Source: Zopfochytrium polystomum
Lineage: Eukaryota; Chytridiomycota; Chytridiomycetes; Chytridiales; Chytridiaceae
Assembly: GCA_025765615.1 (NCBI GenBank)
Contig: JAIVFJ010000073.1
Coordinates: forward strand, 62,001-126,000
Direction: 5' to 3'
Length of the DNA stretch: 64,000 nucleotides
Shown: in pieces, positions 32,303 through 44,751 of the stretch
Layout: every line of letters starts with the position of its first letter
Numbering within the stretch: the stretch's first letter is position 1
Position numbers and translations under genes: made by a program
The notes under the pieces: generated by a model
What the model was told of the DNA's origin: nothing
The model's database searches: none
What the model saw: the letters and a program-made list of their open reading frames with translations, nothing else

Positions 32303-33920
32303 TTTTTTTGGGTCATAAGCAGTGGGAGGCATCGGGCATTGGTGGAAGGGGGGGAAACATTTTCGGAATGTGAACACACAGCTGGGCCAACCATCCCCCC
32401 GAAATTCCACCATACCTTATGATACCGTCTTCTCCGCAGGACATGACGCGCTTTGCATCATCCGGGTTGAAGAGAACCTCCCACACTACGCGGCAAAGGA
32501 AAGAAAGAAGAGTAGTCAGCACTGGGGCCAGAAAAAAAAAAAAGAAAAGAAAAGAAAAGAAGAAAAGACCTTCTCCCGAGTGCGCGTTGAACGCCTTGAC
32601 CTCTGGCTGCTTGAGCGACCTCAAGTCCCAAACCTTGACTGTTCCGTCGCTGTTGCCGGTCGCAACGCGGATCGCCTGCAAAAAAAAAACAAAAAAACAA
32701 AAAAAAAAACATTTTTTAAAAAAAAAAAAAAAAAAGCGAAAGAAAGTTACCTGAGTCGGATGCACGTCGATACAGTTGAGCGGCACGGAGCCCTCGGCAG
32801 CGCTGAACCGGTTGGCGGGGGAAAAAAAAAAAGTTAAACGAGTACATCGAAAACGATAACCAAGCGGAAAAAAAAAGAAACTCAACTCGTAAAGCGTCAG
32901 CGCGGCCCTCTCCATCCTTCGATCGACAACCTTGATCCTGCCCGCGTCGGTCGCGACCACGACCTCGTCCGCAGTCCTCCACCTGACGCCCGTCATGCGC
33001 GCGCTGTCCGCCGCGGCCGAGGCCGAGACGCGCCCGCCGCCGTCGAGCTTGGAGAAGCGCACGCGGCCGTCGTCGCCGACGGACGCGAGGTCGCGGTCGG
33101 TGTGGACGATGGGCTGGACTGAGACGCCGGTGCAGGCGGCGCGGGCGCCGGAAGGGTGGGTGTGGAGGAGCGGGGTGGCGAGGGTGCGGATGCCGGCTGC
33201 TGCCGCCGCTGCTGCGGAGGTTGCTGCTGCGGAGGGGGTCGTCGTCGTTGGCGGGGAGACTGCGAGGATGGCGACGCGACCGGATGCGCCAGCGACGACG
33301 ACGGTTGCGGGCGCGGTTGATGCGCCGGGTGTGGCGGCGGCGGCGATGTCGTCGGCGTCGTCGTCGGCGGTGGCGGCGGTGGCGGAGCTGGAGGGGGATG
33401 CGGCGACGACGGCGACGTCGAGGGCTTGGACGAGGTCGGGCAGGAGGAAGGGGTGGGGCAGGGCGGAGGCTGTCCAGGCGGCGTCGGGGCTGTGGAAGGC
33501 TGCGGCGTGGTCGACGAGGGCGAGGGAGTCCGGGTTGTCGCCGGCGGACGGGAAGGACGAGGCGGGCCCGCCGGGGGAAGGAAGCGTGTGGCAGCGCCAG
33601 AGGGCGAGGGAGCAGGCAGAGGCCGGGGTCGAGTAGGTGGTTGTGACGAGGTAGGCGGATCCGGGTGTGTAGGAGGCCGAAGGGAGGAAGCGGACCCGCG
33701 AGAGCGGGTAGGAGGGCGCGATGGCGGTGGCGGCTGAGACGGACGGCGAGGCGTGGAAGATGGACACGGACGCGGCGGCGGCGGCGGCAGCGGCGGCCGA
33801 CGCCGCCTCGGTCGCGAGCGGGCGGCGCGTGTGGAGCGCCGACGACAGCGACAGCGACGACGACGCCGCCGACGAGGAGGAGTACGGCGTCGACGACGGG
33901 AAGAAGGGTCGCTGGAGCAT
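32071..33920 (-). CDS. NUP43: Nucleoporin NUP43-like WD40 protein
   Basis: Component of the Y-shaped outer-ring complex of the nuclear pore. Exons: 33920-32887, 32802-32751, 32675-32570, 32485-32416, 32257-32071, each with GT-AG borders and in phase. Recognisable blocks in family order: CTGVSVQPIVHTDRDLASVG then EDGR-like DDGRVRFSKL, MTGVRWRTADEVVVATDAGR, EGSVPLNCIDVHPTQ, RVATGNSDGTVKVWDLRSL, VWEVLFNPDDAKRVMSCGED, and the terminal LPLNSLDVDPAHGLMAAVGD. The N-terminal half of exon 1 carries Ser and Ala runs not expected in the animal protein. The last intron holds a (GT)n tract on plus (32269-32300). It converges with NRDE2, with 244 bp between stop codons. WD40 proteins are easily confused, but the order and C-terminus argue for NUP43. 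Confidence 0.83.
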
Positions 33921-34111
33921 CTTCGGCGGTCTCTCTTTTGTTTTGTTGCCAGGCTCTCCCTTGTCACTTGTCACGAGCAATAATGGGGGGCGCACTTGTC
34001 ATGGAATGGAAAGACATGTTCATTCAATCAACCCCACCCAATCATCACAGCGGTCGTTTCGCTCAACCGACCCTCCCTGTCGACGCGCGTCTTCTACTTC
34101 TTTCCCCTCCC

Positions 34112-36887
34112 TCATTTCACGCGGCGAAGCTCCATCAAAAGCTCGCAGTGCGGGGTGTGCGGGAAAAGGTCGAACGGCACAGCACGAATGGGTCGGAAAG
34201 GTTGCAACTTGAACTTGGCCGACGTGGGGCGGCAAAGGCTGGTGGATAAAAAGGGAGGGGTACAGAGGTGGGGGGAAAATGTGAACGGCAAAAGGACGAG
34301 AGGAAAGGAATTTTGGTTTAGAGGCGGTTGAGTCTGCCGTTGAAAAGTGACAAAAAAGCATAAAGTATAATGAACACAAATAAGCGGGCCAATCACTCAA
34401 CTCGACAAAGTTTTGCATCGCCTGCTCAAAGTCGCAGCTGACGTACACGACGCGGTCAATGCCCTCGCACGCGCGCACCGCCTGTATGACCGCAGAGTTG
34501 ACGCCGCTGCGAGCGGGGTCCAGCACCGCCACGACTGCGTCCCGCGGTCCGACGTGGTTCGCAAACACCGAACGGATCGCGTCCTCGACCTTGGCGGCAA
34601 TGTAAACGGTGCGGCCGGCGTCGAGGCCGTTCAGCGCCGCGTTGTGTTGGGCGTCTTCGATGGCGGCGGGGACCAGGTCGACCCCGACGACTCGTTTGAC
34701 GGACGGCGCCATCGTGAGGCCGATCGTGCCCGTGCCGCAGCAGAGGTCGAGAAGGACGATGCCGGGCGGCTCGCTCGCGGCCGCCGCCGCCGCCGGCAGA
34801 GCCGCGTCCTCGCCGACTGCCGTCGCGGAGAGGACCGTGCTCGCCGCTGCGACTTCTGCGTCCGGGCCTGCGAGCGCCGGGGGGAGGGAAATGTCGTCCA
34901 ACGCGCACCAGTCGCGGACGCGGCTGTAAAGATTAGCGGTGGCTTCGGTGTTGACTTGAAAAAAGGCCGTTGGGGAGACGCGGAACCTTCAGCAGAGAGC
35001 AGGCAGTGGAGCCCACGTTAATCGCACAGAGAATGTATCCCCCACATCGCGCAAACCTACCGAAGTCCCAGCAACTCTTCGTGGACATATCCTGGGCCGT
35101 ACAAGACAGTCATGGGAAAGGTCTCGTTTATGCCGCTATGGGCCGCGTCGCTTTCCTGCCATAATATGGTTGTGACGTCCACGACATTTGCTTGCCGCAA
35201 CTCGTCAAACTTGGCAACGAGCTCGTCGCGCACCCTTTGCATGTCGTCTTTATCCACTCCACCCGGATGGACCTGAACGATCATCATGGCTAAAAGGCAA
35301 TGTCACTCGGTGAAAGCGAAAAAAAACCCTAGAGATGCCCTACATTCGCCCGTTGTGTGTGTTCGCACTTGGAGAATCCGCCAGAATCCCTCTTTTTTCA
35401 TCTTATCGTAAACAGGCAAGGAGGAGGTTCGAACGTGGTTCTGCACAGGAAATAAGGTGTAAGAGGCAACTCATTCGGAGGGAAAAAGAAACAGACCTGC
35501 ATTTCCTTCGCGATCAGCTTTGCCTTGTCCGAAACATTCAAACAGTCGGTCGGAGGCTGTGATCCAGTTCGTCCAGTTTGGTAAAACATGGTACAGAGGG
35601 AAACAACGAAAAGTCTTGTACCCACCAGCACAGTAGTGACTCCCTCTCTGAACAAACCGAGCAGAAAGCCAACGCATTTTTCGCCATTTTCGTCAACCCC
35701 GAAAGTGAACTCACTCTTTGTCCGGTACCCGTTGACCAGCGGAGACGGAACAACCTCGTCGAGAGGACAAACCCGTTCCTTACCGCTGTTTAGACGGTTT
35801 GCCGGATTATAAATAGCTAGGAAGACGCAAAGCAGTAAAGATGAAATCCACGTACAGGTCGCGGAGCCACTGCAGCGCCTGTTTCTTTTCAGCCGGAATT
35901 TGTCGGTTGGTCAAGAATTCGAGGAGCTTTTTCTTCAGCATCCCAAACGAGTTTTTGAATCTGAGTTCTTTCTCTTGGAGCTGCGTTTCGTACGGTTTCC
36001 TGCGCAAAGGGGCCAGCAATCAGGAATGAGGGGATTGGATTCCAAGATGCCACAACGCGGCGTCGATTTTGCATGCCGCACGAATCTCGTACGTTTCGTT
36101 CCACTGCTCCCTGCCTTCTCCCACTCCCCCCCCCCATGAAATGTGTACCTCCACAACGGCGTCACTTGGTCGTTGATCTTTTCTTGCGGCGTTCTCGTAT
36201 CGTTCTCGTCGTCTTTCTTCTCCTTCCGGCTGCGGTTCCACTCCAACTTTTGCGCGTTTGCCTCGTCGCGATTCACCTTTTCCGGGAAGAACGTGGACTT
36301 TCGTAGAGTGAAGCCTTCCAGCTTTGGGAATGCCGAGTCGAGGTCCTCCATGCTCTGAGGGTAATGAGTGGGGTGTTTGGTGGAAAGTAAACGCACATGA
36401 TGTAATGGATTCGCCCTTCACAATTAAACCAAATGACCGGAAGACTTACGGCAAAGGAGACTTCCGCGTACGACATGTTGAACACTTTTTTGATCTTTGT
36501 GAACTTGATGTCGAGCTTCTTCAGCGCCTTCTGGAGGTCCTTGTTGGTGAGGTTCTTATCAACACCGTTGATCTTGATCATCGTTCGTAGAGACGATCCT
36601 GCCTCGGCTTTAAGCGCGCCAGAAAAAGATAAAAAAAGTTTGATCCAAAGGAGTTAGAGCCGTCGAGGAACGGGCTCTGAGTATCCTCGGGGGGGCGACG
36701 TACCGGTCGAGGAGGACGGGGCAGCCTGGATCGGGTCGGAGGCGGCCTCGTCTGCGGCCTCGGCCACGGGCTCTGCCTCCGCCTGCTTGTGCTCGTCATG
36801 GCCGTCGTCGGCGCCGTCGAGACGCACTCGTTTCGAGGCTTCGTGTTCGTCGACGTCCTCGGCCGGCTCGGCCGCGTCGCGCTTCAT
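34112..36887 (-). CDS. TRMT2A: tRNA (uracil-5-)-methyltransferase, TRMT2A type
   Basis: Uses SAM to make 5-methyluridine in tRNA (position 54 in relatives). Exon 1 (36887-36705) encodes an acidic, Ala-rich leader. Exon 2 (36598-36450) gives MIKINGVDKNLTNKDLQKAL, an RRM-like module as in TRMT2A. Later exons carry KPYETQLQEKELRFKNSFG, the OB-like VVPSPLVNGYRTKSEFTFGV with GFLLGLFREG, KLIAKEMQ, GYVHEELLGLRF and FFQVN. The catalytic exon starting near 34944 has SAM motif LLDLCCGTGTIGLTMAP, LDPARSGVNSAVIQ and the nucleophile Cys in VVYVSCDFEQAMQNF. The last exon ends FDLFPHTPHCELLMELRRVK, the family C-terminus. Nucleus or cytosol is likely. It shares a divergent promoter with the hydrolase gene at 37498. 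Confidence 0.92.
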
Positions 36888-37288
36888 GGCGGTGTGTGTG
36901 TGTGTGTGTGTGCGTGTGAGGAGGAGAAAGAAAGCGGGACTTGTCAAGGGGGCGTCCCTTCCTTGTCAGGGCGCAGATCATTCTTGCGGGAGATCACCCA
37001 TTTTCCATGCAAGACCGAGACAGACAGACAGACAGAACAAACGAATGCAAAGCCAATAAGGCTCATCTTTTTGGAGTAGACAGACAGACAGACAGACAGA
37101 CAGACTGCATGTGGTACACCGGGTATCAAAACGGGTGCACGCGCCCATCCTCTCTGTCTCCAGCTCGCACAGTGAGAAAAGCTAAAAGGTTCAGCACGCG
37201 CGTGCGGCTATATGAACCTTTCTATACCTGCGTGTCGATCCCGACAGACCTTAAGTCCCATCTCTCTCTCTCTCTCACTCACTCACTC

Positions 37289-37386
<98 letters not shown>

Positions 37387-37497
37387 GCCACGGTCTGTCG
37401 CAGCCCCAATCGGCATATTAATACACCACACGCACACGCGCCCACACACTCGCACACACTCGCACGCGCTCAACCTTTGTAAACTCGTCGCCGTCCC
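36888..37497. promoter_or_regulatory. Divergent intergenic region packed with microsatellites
   Basis: The 610 bp between two divergent ATGs contain (GT)n at 36893-36912, (CAGA)n at 37020-37033 and 37079-37105, and a (CT)n tract at 37261-37382. In fungi CT/GA tracts often lie in core promoters. ORFs through them are translations of repeats. Confidence 0.6.
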
Positions 37498-37538
37498 ATG
37501 TCGCTGTTGCTTCTACCGTGGCGCCGGCCGCCCTGCGC

Positions 37539-37571
<33 letters not shown>

Positions 37572-39369
37572 TTCCGCCTCAACCGCATCCTCGCTGCAAC
37601 CGCCGCCGCCGCCTTACCACCAAACTCCTCCGCCGTCGGCCTCTTTCCCCTCTTGTCTTTCTCCGTCAGCAACAACAACAACCACATCAACATCAACATC
37701 AACGACAATAATTTCCTCTTCTCCTCCTCCTTCGTCTTCCTCGTCGGCCTCTTCACACTCGTCGTCCTTCTTTTCTGGCTCGCCAAAGTCAGCAGCAGCC
37801 TCCCCCCTCGCATCTGCACTCTTTCCTTCTTTCCCGTCTCCAATGGCCAGCGGCACGGCCGCGGCCCTTTACAGGCGCTGGATCCCAGGCGGCTTTCGGA
37901 GCTGCCAGCCGCTGAGGCGGCACCCCGAGCAGTGGGACGACCGATGCCGCCAGGCCGAAGCCGCTCTCCTCCGGCGGTACGTCAAGACCCCATACACCCA
38001 AATGCAAGTTCCGATCGACCACGCCGGCAACACCATGAACACGATCGTGCTCAACGGCGCCCCCAACCCGGACCCCAACGACCCGGCCTCGCTTTTGCAC
38101 CCGGACAGGAAATGCGTCGTCGTCACCCACGGCTACGGCTCCGGCCTCGGCTTCTGGTTCTCCAACCTCGACGCCCTCGCAGCCGAATTGGTCGACCCAG
38201 AAACAAAGCGACCCTACCAGATCGTGTGCGTCGACTGGCTCGGCATGGGGAGGTCCAGCAGGCCCTCGTTTCTACCGCCGCGGCAGCACTCGCCGCTCCG
38301 CAGCCGATTCCACGCGCAACACCACCGCGATCGGTGGGGCGGGGGCCGATCGCATTGGGCGGCGGCGAGATTTCCCGCCGCCCACGCCACCGGCGCAACA
38401 GACACGACAGCACTACCGCCGCCGCCGCCGCCGCCGCCCCAGCAGCAGCAGCAGCAGCAGCAGACGACGACGCCAACAACAGAACCGCCCGCCGACGTGG
38501 CCGCCCACGAAGCCTACTTCATCGACGCCCTCGACGCCTGGCGCCGCGCCGTGGGCCTGACAGACCGGCCCTTCTCCCTCGTCGGCCACTCCCTCGGCGG
38601 CTACCTCTCCGCCGCGTACGCCCTCAAATTCTCCACCGCCGCCGCCGCGCACCGGACCGCGCCGCAACCCAGCCCCGCGCGCATCGACAAGCTGATCCTC
38701 GTCTCCCCATTCGGCCTGCCGCCGGTGCCGGCCTCTCTCTCGCGCTCCCACCCGATCGACACATCCCAGCGCCGCAGCGGCGGCGCGCGCGTGTCGCTGG
38801 CGCTGCGTCTGCTGCTGGCCAGCTGGTCCAACAACCTGACGCCGCAGGGCCTGCTGCGGAGCGTGGGGACGGCGTTCGGCAAGCGGCTGACGCAGCGGAT
38901 GGTCGCGGCGCGGTTCCCGCGGCTCGGGGCGGAGGAGCACGCGCTGATCGCGCAGTACCTGTACGGGATCTCGACCGGCCCGGCCGCGGGGGAGTTTGCG
39001 CTGAACGCGCTGATGCGCGTCGTCGTGGGGCGGCGCGACGACGGCGACGACGTCGAGACCGACGACGACGACGGCCCGAGCACCCCGGGCCGGCGTCGGC
39101 ATCGGCCGCCGCCGCGCGCCACGGACGGCGGGCTGTACGCGCGCAGCGCGATGGAGCCGCGTCTGCAGCGCGGGCTGTCGACGGCGGTGCTGCCGGTGAC
39201 GCTGCTGTTTGGTGACCGCGACTGGATGCTGACTTCAGACGTGCTGGCGCTGCCGATGGTGCGGACGCGGCGCGCGGAGGTGGGCATCGTCACGCGGGCG
39301 GGCCACCACCTGTACCTCGACAACCCGGACGAGTTTCACGCAAAGCTGAGGGACGCGCTGATGCGGTGA
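37498..39369 (+). CDS. Alpha/beta hydrolase, CLD1/ABHD4-ABHD5 family
   Basis: A single-exon frame of 623 residues. The family includes yeast cardiolipin-specific phospholipase Cld1 and lysophospholipid acyltransferase/lipase-type ABHD4 and ABHD5. The N-terminal 120 residues are Ala/Pro/Ser-rich with an Arg-containing start, compatible with mitochondrial targeting. The domain starts near residue 160 (YVKTPYTQMQV). It has the oxyanion-loop HGYGSGLGFWF near 211, the nucleophile Ser365 in LVGHSLGGYLSAAY, Asp in LLFGDRDWMLTSDV (573-575) and His in RAGHHLYLDNPDEF (603-604), a complete triad. Between the second strand (VCVDWLGMGRSS) and the nucleophile elbow, about 70 residues of Pro and Gln runs are inserted. 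A further acidic insert (DDGDDVETDDDDG) lies before the Asp. Codon use is very GC-rich. Confidence 0.88.
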
Positions 39370-40249
39370 CACCGGGGGGCATTTGTTGCCGAGCGTGCTT
39401 TTTTTTTTTTTTTTGTTTTTTTTTTTTGAATTTCCCCCTTTCTTTTTTTTACTGCTCCCCACCCTCTCTCAAAAGACGGGGAAGAAAAAGCGGAAATCAC
39501 TCTTTCCGGATGCCGCAACCACGGCTCCCCTCCAACTCATCTCTCAAACACCAACTCTCAAACGCAACAGCCGAGTTTTTTTAACAACTAAATAAGAGGT
39601 GGTTAAGTTAAAAAAAAAAAAAAAAAAAAAAAAGAAAGAAAGAAAGAAAAAAGGAAGCATCAAAGTATCTCCCGACGAATGGTAACCCCGGAAAGAGTTC
39701 CATCATGGAAGAAAGAACGAGCAGGAGTCATGACGGACAACGGCGCTTTTTCCGTTGGAAGGAGGGGGAGGGGTGGGGTTAAGGGGAGGGCGCGGTTGGC
39801 CTTTATCAAGGGAGATGCGTTTTACATGAATCATAATAAGCGGTGATTTTTTTTTTTTTTTTTTTTTTTCCCCGTGGTAGACGCCACCCCCTCCTGCACA
39901 AAGAGAGAAGGGAATCAAACTCCAAGCCACCAAAGCACAACTACCGTACACAACAACAACAACAACAACAACAGAACAAGAACAACAGCACTTAAGCAAC
40001 CAAAACAAGACAACAAAGTGACTCGCAACTCAATACTAACAACCAAAAGAACTAAGAGGGGGAGAGGTGGATAAGCGTGAAAACGTGTAAAAAAAAATTT
40101 TAAAAAAAAGTGCCAATTTCAAAGACAATGCAGAAAATGTTCCCCAAAAGAACAAAAGGAAAAAGAGGGATCCCGAAAAGAATTAACAGAGGGAAGTTAC
40201 GGGAGGTGAGAGCGCTTGTTCCAATAATTCGCCATGACTCCACCATGCT
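39370..40249. other. Intergenic, homopolymer-rich
   Basis: T run at 39399-39427, A run at 39609-39633, T run at 39846-39869 and (CAA)n at 39952-39972. No coding frame of interest. It separates the hydrolase and the convergent Zn2Cys6 gene and probably holds both 3' ends. Confidence 0.5.
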
Positions 40250-40335
40250 TTAGATAAGGCGATTATCTTGACTGCCGACCGAAAGGCGGACTGGCCCTCC
40301 AGTCGGTCCGCGGCGACGCGTTTTGTTTCCGCGGT

Positions 40336-43185
40336 TCAGCCGCTCGCCGCCCCCACCGCTTCGCCCGCGATGCCGCCAAACAGGAACTGCAAAAAGTCCT
40401 CGGGAAAGTCTTCGGTTAGGGTTCCGTCGTCTCCCGCCCAGTTCGCCGACGTGTACAGCCCGTCGCCCGTCGCGAAGAAGGACGCAGAGCCGTTCGGCAT
40501 GCCGCCGTTGTCTGCCTGCTGCGCGTAGCCATAATGGTGGTCCGTCTGGAGCGAGGGTCGCGGGTGCCCGCCCTGTCGGCGGCGCCTGCGGTGCTGCACC
40601 GGTGCCGGGGAAATGTGCGCCGTCGGTCGATCCGCCTCCGCCGCCGCCCCCCGTCGAATGGGGAGGCTCCAGAGCGTCGAGCGGAGGCGAGATGGTGGGC
40701 ACCGACGACGCTGCCATGCCTCGGACCTCGCGGAGGGCGTTGAGGAATCGGCTGCAGTGGCGAGTAATTCGACGGAACCGCTGCGTGAAGCGCTCGTAGC
40801 CGCGCGGGTCGCGATGTGGGCGAGACGAGTTGGCTGACTGGGATTTATTGCACTTTCGGTGGGGGATTCCGTGTCGGTCGTCGGTTGCGTGCATTTCCTC
40901 GTGCAGGCGGTGCATAAACCTATCCAGCTGAGCGGCAGGACTGGGTGAAGATCCCGATGTTGAATAGGACGCGTCGGAGGACGTTGAGGCCCCGCTGCTG
41001 GTGCCATTACTCGTCGTCCAATCATGCTGGCCCACGTTCTTCTCTGGCTGACGGCCGAACGGTTGTCCCTCCAGGTCTGCAAGGTATTCCCAATCCTCTT
41101 CCATAACCTTTTTCAGAAAGACATAAAAGAAAACAGGCTCTCGACCGGTTTCCGCAGCTAGCCGGAGGAGACGGATCATGGCATCGATCTCTGCTTCGAA
41201 CGAGGGTTGAGAAGGAATGAGGGATATTGCGTTCAGCTGACGTGCTAGCAGCAAAATCATGGTCGCCTGACAGATGTACATGTGCGAAAAGCGTGGCAAC
41301 TGGTTGAGGCTGACGGGAAGACTGATAATGGACCAGCATAACCTCGCGATCGCCTCGGCCGAGGAAACGGCCTTTGCAAAGGCAGATAAATTGTCTCGCA
41401 TGTCGGGGCTGCCTCCTCCAAGACCGTGCGCATGCCGAAAGTAAATAAGAGACCTTCTGAACCAAAGAAGGGATATGGATCCGTGAAAAAAAAGAAATAG
41501 TCCAGGTTTCCGCATGAATCCATCCTCAGCATCGAAAAGTGCTTCAAGAATGGATCCTTTATCGGCCTCCACCCAGCATCGCTCTGGAAGTCCAGATCGC
41601 CACTCTAGGAGGCTCTTTTCTATTTCCACCTCCCGCTCTTCGACGGGCACCGCCGAATCCGGAGTGGCCATTGCAATGCTGATGGTGTCGCTCCTAATTT
41701 CCAGCAACTGAATGTAGTACATTAGTGCCTGTTCGTTTGCACCGACTCGATAAGCATTGTTTTCCGCCCAATATGCTGGATCCTTCATACTGTTCCACAC
41801 CGTGTCGGTACACGGGCTTTTTACAGCGTTTAGGTTCCTCTTAATGATGGGAACTCTGTTCGTCATGGTAGCCGTGTCTGATTAACGGAAAACGAAGGTT
41901 GTTAGTCGCGCAAACTGAGGGGCCAGAGCTTGAGCTTACTGCGGTCCGCGAGGGTAACATTCCCAGTACACGCGTCGACGAGTTTCTTTCTCGATCCAGC
42001 TATCTGAAGCAAGCACCCCTCGAGGAAGGTCGTCGGGGTCTGTATCTAGGTTGAGGAACAGGCACATGCTGCAGGCGAACCCCAGTCGCTGCCAGGCCCC
42101 CGAGTGATCTCCGAGGTCTGGGCAGAAGGTAAAAAGTAAGAAACCAAGAATAAGAAGGGCGAGCCCAAAACATACTTAGTGCAACCCTGGACATCAATAA
42201 TAAAGACTGAACAACTTCGACTGAGGGATTGTCGACGAAATCTGTTGCGAGCTGTCGCGCTTGCTCAAAATACCAAACTGCGTCCTCCCGCTTCATCGTT
42301 TTCATGATCGATGCGCCGAACGCGCATACTGCCAACCTTGAATGGCACAGTCAGCAACATGTTGTGTGTGGGTTATAAATTTCATTACCGCAACAGGGGG
42401 TGAACGTTTGGAAAGTTCATGATGTACCACCGCTTATGAATGTACGAGAGCTCCAGCGACTGAGAAGAGAAAACCAAGTCCACCAAGATCCTTTCTTCGC
42501 TTTCGATAGATCCGGGCCGTCGGAGCTGCATTACCTCGAATTTTCCTGCTTCCGAACCTGTCGGCTCCACGAAAACTGACCCGGCAATACGCATACTGTT
42601 AAGAAGATCATGCAGGGCCGGATTTGAAGCTAGAAGCGGTTCGGCGTAAGCGTATTTGGAATCAAATGGCCCTCCCTCTCGGAAACCTTTGATGGATGAG
42701 GCTGTCGAATCCTCAGTGCGTGGCGGGCTTAGCATCTGAGACGGGTGAGATCGAGCGGATGGTGGCGGAGGCGGCTTGGAGGCGCTGCCAACCACAGTTT
42801 GATGCTGCTTCGCGAGGTCGGCATCGATCTGCTTTTTCGATCCGAGGAACACGCAAGGGAGGTAGCCCTTCTTCAGGCAGTAGCCACACGTTGGGCGGAC
42901 GCCATCGCACTTGATCTTGCGCGTGCGGCAGCCTTCGCAGGACCTTTTGGAGAAGAGTTTAGGGCACCCAGGGACGATCGGCCACAGATTCACAATCGAC
43001 GACGACGACACAAACCATCGCCGTGTGAGATTGGGGATGGGATTGCGCAGGCGGGAGACGGTTGCACTAGTTGCTGGCTGTGGTTGTGGTGGTGCTGCAC
43101 TCGCTGCTGGGGAGGGCGTCGTTGGCCACTGGTGGTGCTCCATCAAGCCGCGGCTGCCTCCTCCTCTGGTGGTGTCGAATGACAT
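40336..43185 (-). CDS. Zn(II)2Cys6 fungal transcription factor
   Basis: Nuclear DNA-binding regulator; its target genes are unknown. The N-terminal exon has SCEGCRTRKIKCDGV then RPTCGYCLKKGYLPC, spacing CX2CX6CX6CX2CX7C, near residues 83-112. A linker, then a middle homology region follows across at least four exons: NFPNVHPLLR, VCAFGASIMKTMKREDAVWYFEQA, LGFACSMCLFLNLD, ESW/WIEKETRRRVYWECY, and the long exon starting near 41874 (SSAEAIARLCWSIISLPVSL). The end GDGLYTSANWAGDDGTLTED then FPEDFLQFLF is typical of these factors. However, it lies one frame away from the upstream part, and the change occurs in a Gly/Pro-rich stretch about 40540-40620 without a good intron. The residues 45-80 segment before the zinc cluster may be retained intron sequence. 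Confidence 0.87.
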
Positions 43186-43199
43186 GGTCGCTGTTATTA

Positions 43200-43413
43200 T
43201 TATTCAATCAATCAGGTGGGACAAGTAAGGGATCCACGGAGTCCGTCGCCCCACGAATCGCACGCACGCACTCCACACACACACACACACACACACACAC
43301 GTACACACGTACACACGTACACTCGTACACTCGTCCACGCACAATGAGAGAGACCTTGGCACACAGATACACACATACACGTATACGTTCACGGGGACAC
43401 CACGCACACACAC

Positions 43414-43458
<45 letters not shown>

Positions 43459-43590
43459 AATGAATGCGGGTTTGGCGGATTCATGTCAGGGCGGAGGGCG
43501 GAGGCAGACAGCCGGACCGCCGCATTGGCAGACAGACAGACAAGCAGACAGACCGGATGACTCATAAACAAAAAAAAAAAAAAAAGGAAA
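43200..43590. repeat. AC and CT microsatellites
   Basis: (AC)n at about 43275-43300, ACACGT variants to 43340, and (CT)n at 43418-43454, followed by an A17 run at 43569-43586. Located just upstream of the Zn2Cys6 start. Confidence 0.9.
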
Positions 43591-43660
43591 AGGACGCCCC
43601 ATTCTAATTGGACAATATCGACTTTGCTTACCGCCAGCCCCCAAAATTCACATTTTCATC

Positions 43661-44690
43661 CTTTAACGGTCATCGTACTGCCAGTGGCACAATGACTGAC
43701 TTTTCCGCCATTACAATTAGAAGAACTTCACCAAAACGAAACGAATCCTCGTGAAACTTTAATATGTTGTAGTCCTACCAATTCTGCAAATGCGTTCTAA
43801 ATTAGCTTCCTCGTTTTGTTAGTGAAAAAAAATTTTGTCAAAGCAACGAAACAGCGTGCCATATAGGCACAGTGCCACTGATCACAACCTGCCTGCTCAC
43901 CACGACCGTGTGCCACAAAAAGAGTGATCCAGCAACATCGGCGTGATTCCCAATCGCTTTTTTTTACCATAGAGGTAGATTCAGCATGCGCACATCCGTG
44001 GACACCTCATTTGTTTGAATCTGTTCACTGATCAGCTAACACCGATCTGCTGTGGAACAAAACTTTGGAAAAAGATGGCCGATGAAAACACACGCACAGC
44101 TACACCAAAACTGCCAAAGAAGCCCAGAAGAAACACAAAGGCACATTGGGGGATCCATTTAATCAACTCTGGACACTCCAAGAAGTCACTGGCTGGTCTA
44201 CTTTGAAAGAATTGAAATCTCGGGCTGGTGATATCTGTTCTTATCCATAAACTCGCAACTTACAAAATCTACGTGATCGTGCAGCCCAAAGTGGCTCTCT
44301 TATGCGCTGTCAAGCAGGAACAGATATTTATAACATAGAGAGCCCACACAAACCTTTGGTGCTGGACATGGAAGTTTGGAGCCCTCTACACTGCCTGGTG
44401 CTCATGGAAATTTGGATGCTTCTGGATCTGCTGCAAGTGCTGAAAACAGAACTTTGATGTGTGGACAAGTGGTTGCTTTTCCATTGGAATCTGCTGTTGG
44501 GGGGGTGATGGGTTCCGCTGGAAGTGGACAGATTACTTCAGCATTGATTCATCTGGCAAATTCTGGGGCACAAGTTGGCTCCACTGGTGCTTCTTGCTCT
44601 GGAAGTCTATGACCCACTAAAATCATTTAATTCTTTCTAAATTTTTTGTGGCCAGATTTATCAATAAAAAATTCAAACAAAAAGCAAGAT
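43661..44690 (+). mobile_element. piggyBac-like relic (family F, copy 2)
   Basis: Starts CCTTTAACGGTCATCG, close to the CCCTTTAACAGTCAGCG terminus at 8520, and carries a subterminal palindrome GTGCCATATAGGCAC (43856-43870). It is not flanked by TTAA here, so the end is mutated. It includes the small ORF at 44075 and a Gly/Ser-rich frame at 44376-44612 whose DNA resembles the part of copy 1 beyond its ORF. The right boundary is not resolved. Confidence 0.45.
44075..44206 (+). pseudogene. Small family-F protein, truncated copy
   Basis: MADENTRTATPKLPKKPRRN followed by a match to LINSGHSKKSLAGL. A stop after SLAGLL cuts it relative to the minus-strand copy at 8176, whose protein continues to EQIFLT; the same EQIF-T coding sequence is still recognisable out of frame near 44320. 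Function unknown. Confidence 0.4.
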
Positions 44691-44751
44691 TTTGAAGCTT
44701 AGTCATTTCGCTATGCGCTATGTAAGTTTGTTCTCATTTGGAGAATGTTGG

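Noticed and set aside
32932..33967. Long ORFs on both strands within NUP43 exon 1
   Set aside because: Composition is Arg/Ala/Ser/Pro only, from CG-rich repeats; the WD40 frame explains the region.
37518..39215. Long Arg/Ala/Pro-rich plus-frame ORF overlapping the hydrolase
   Set aside because: It is a frame-shifted shadow of a very GC-rich gene. It lacks any motif, whereas the other frame has a full catalytic triad.
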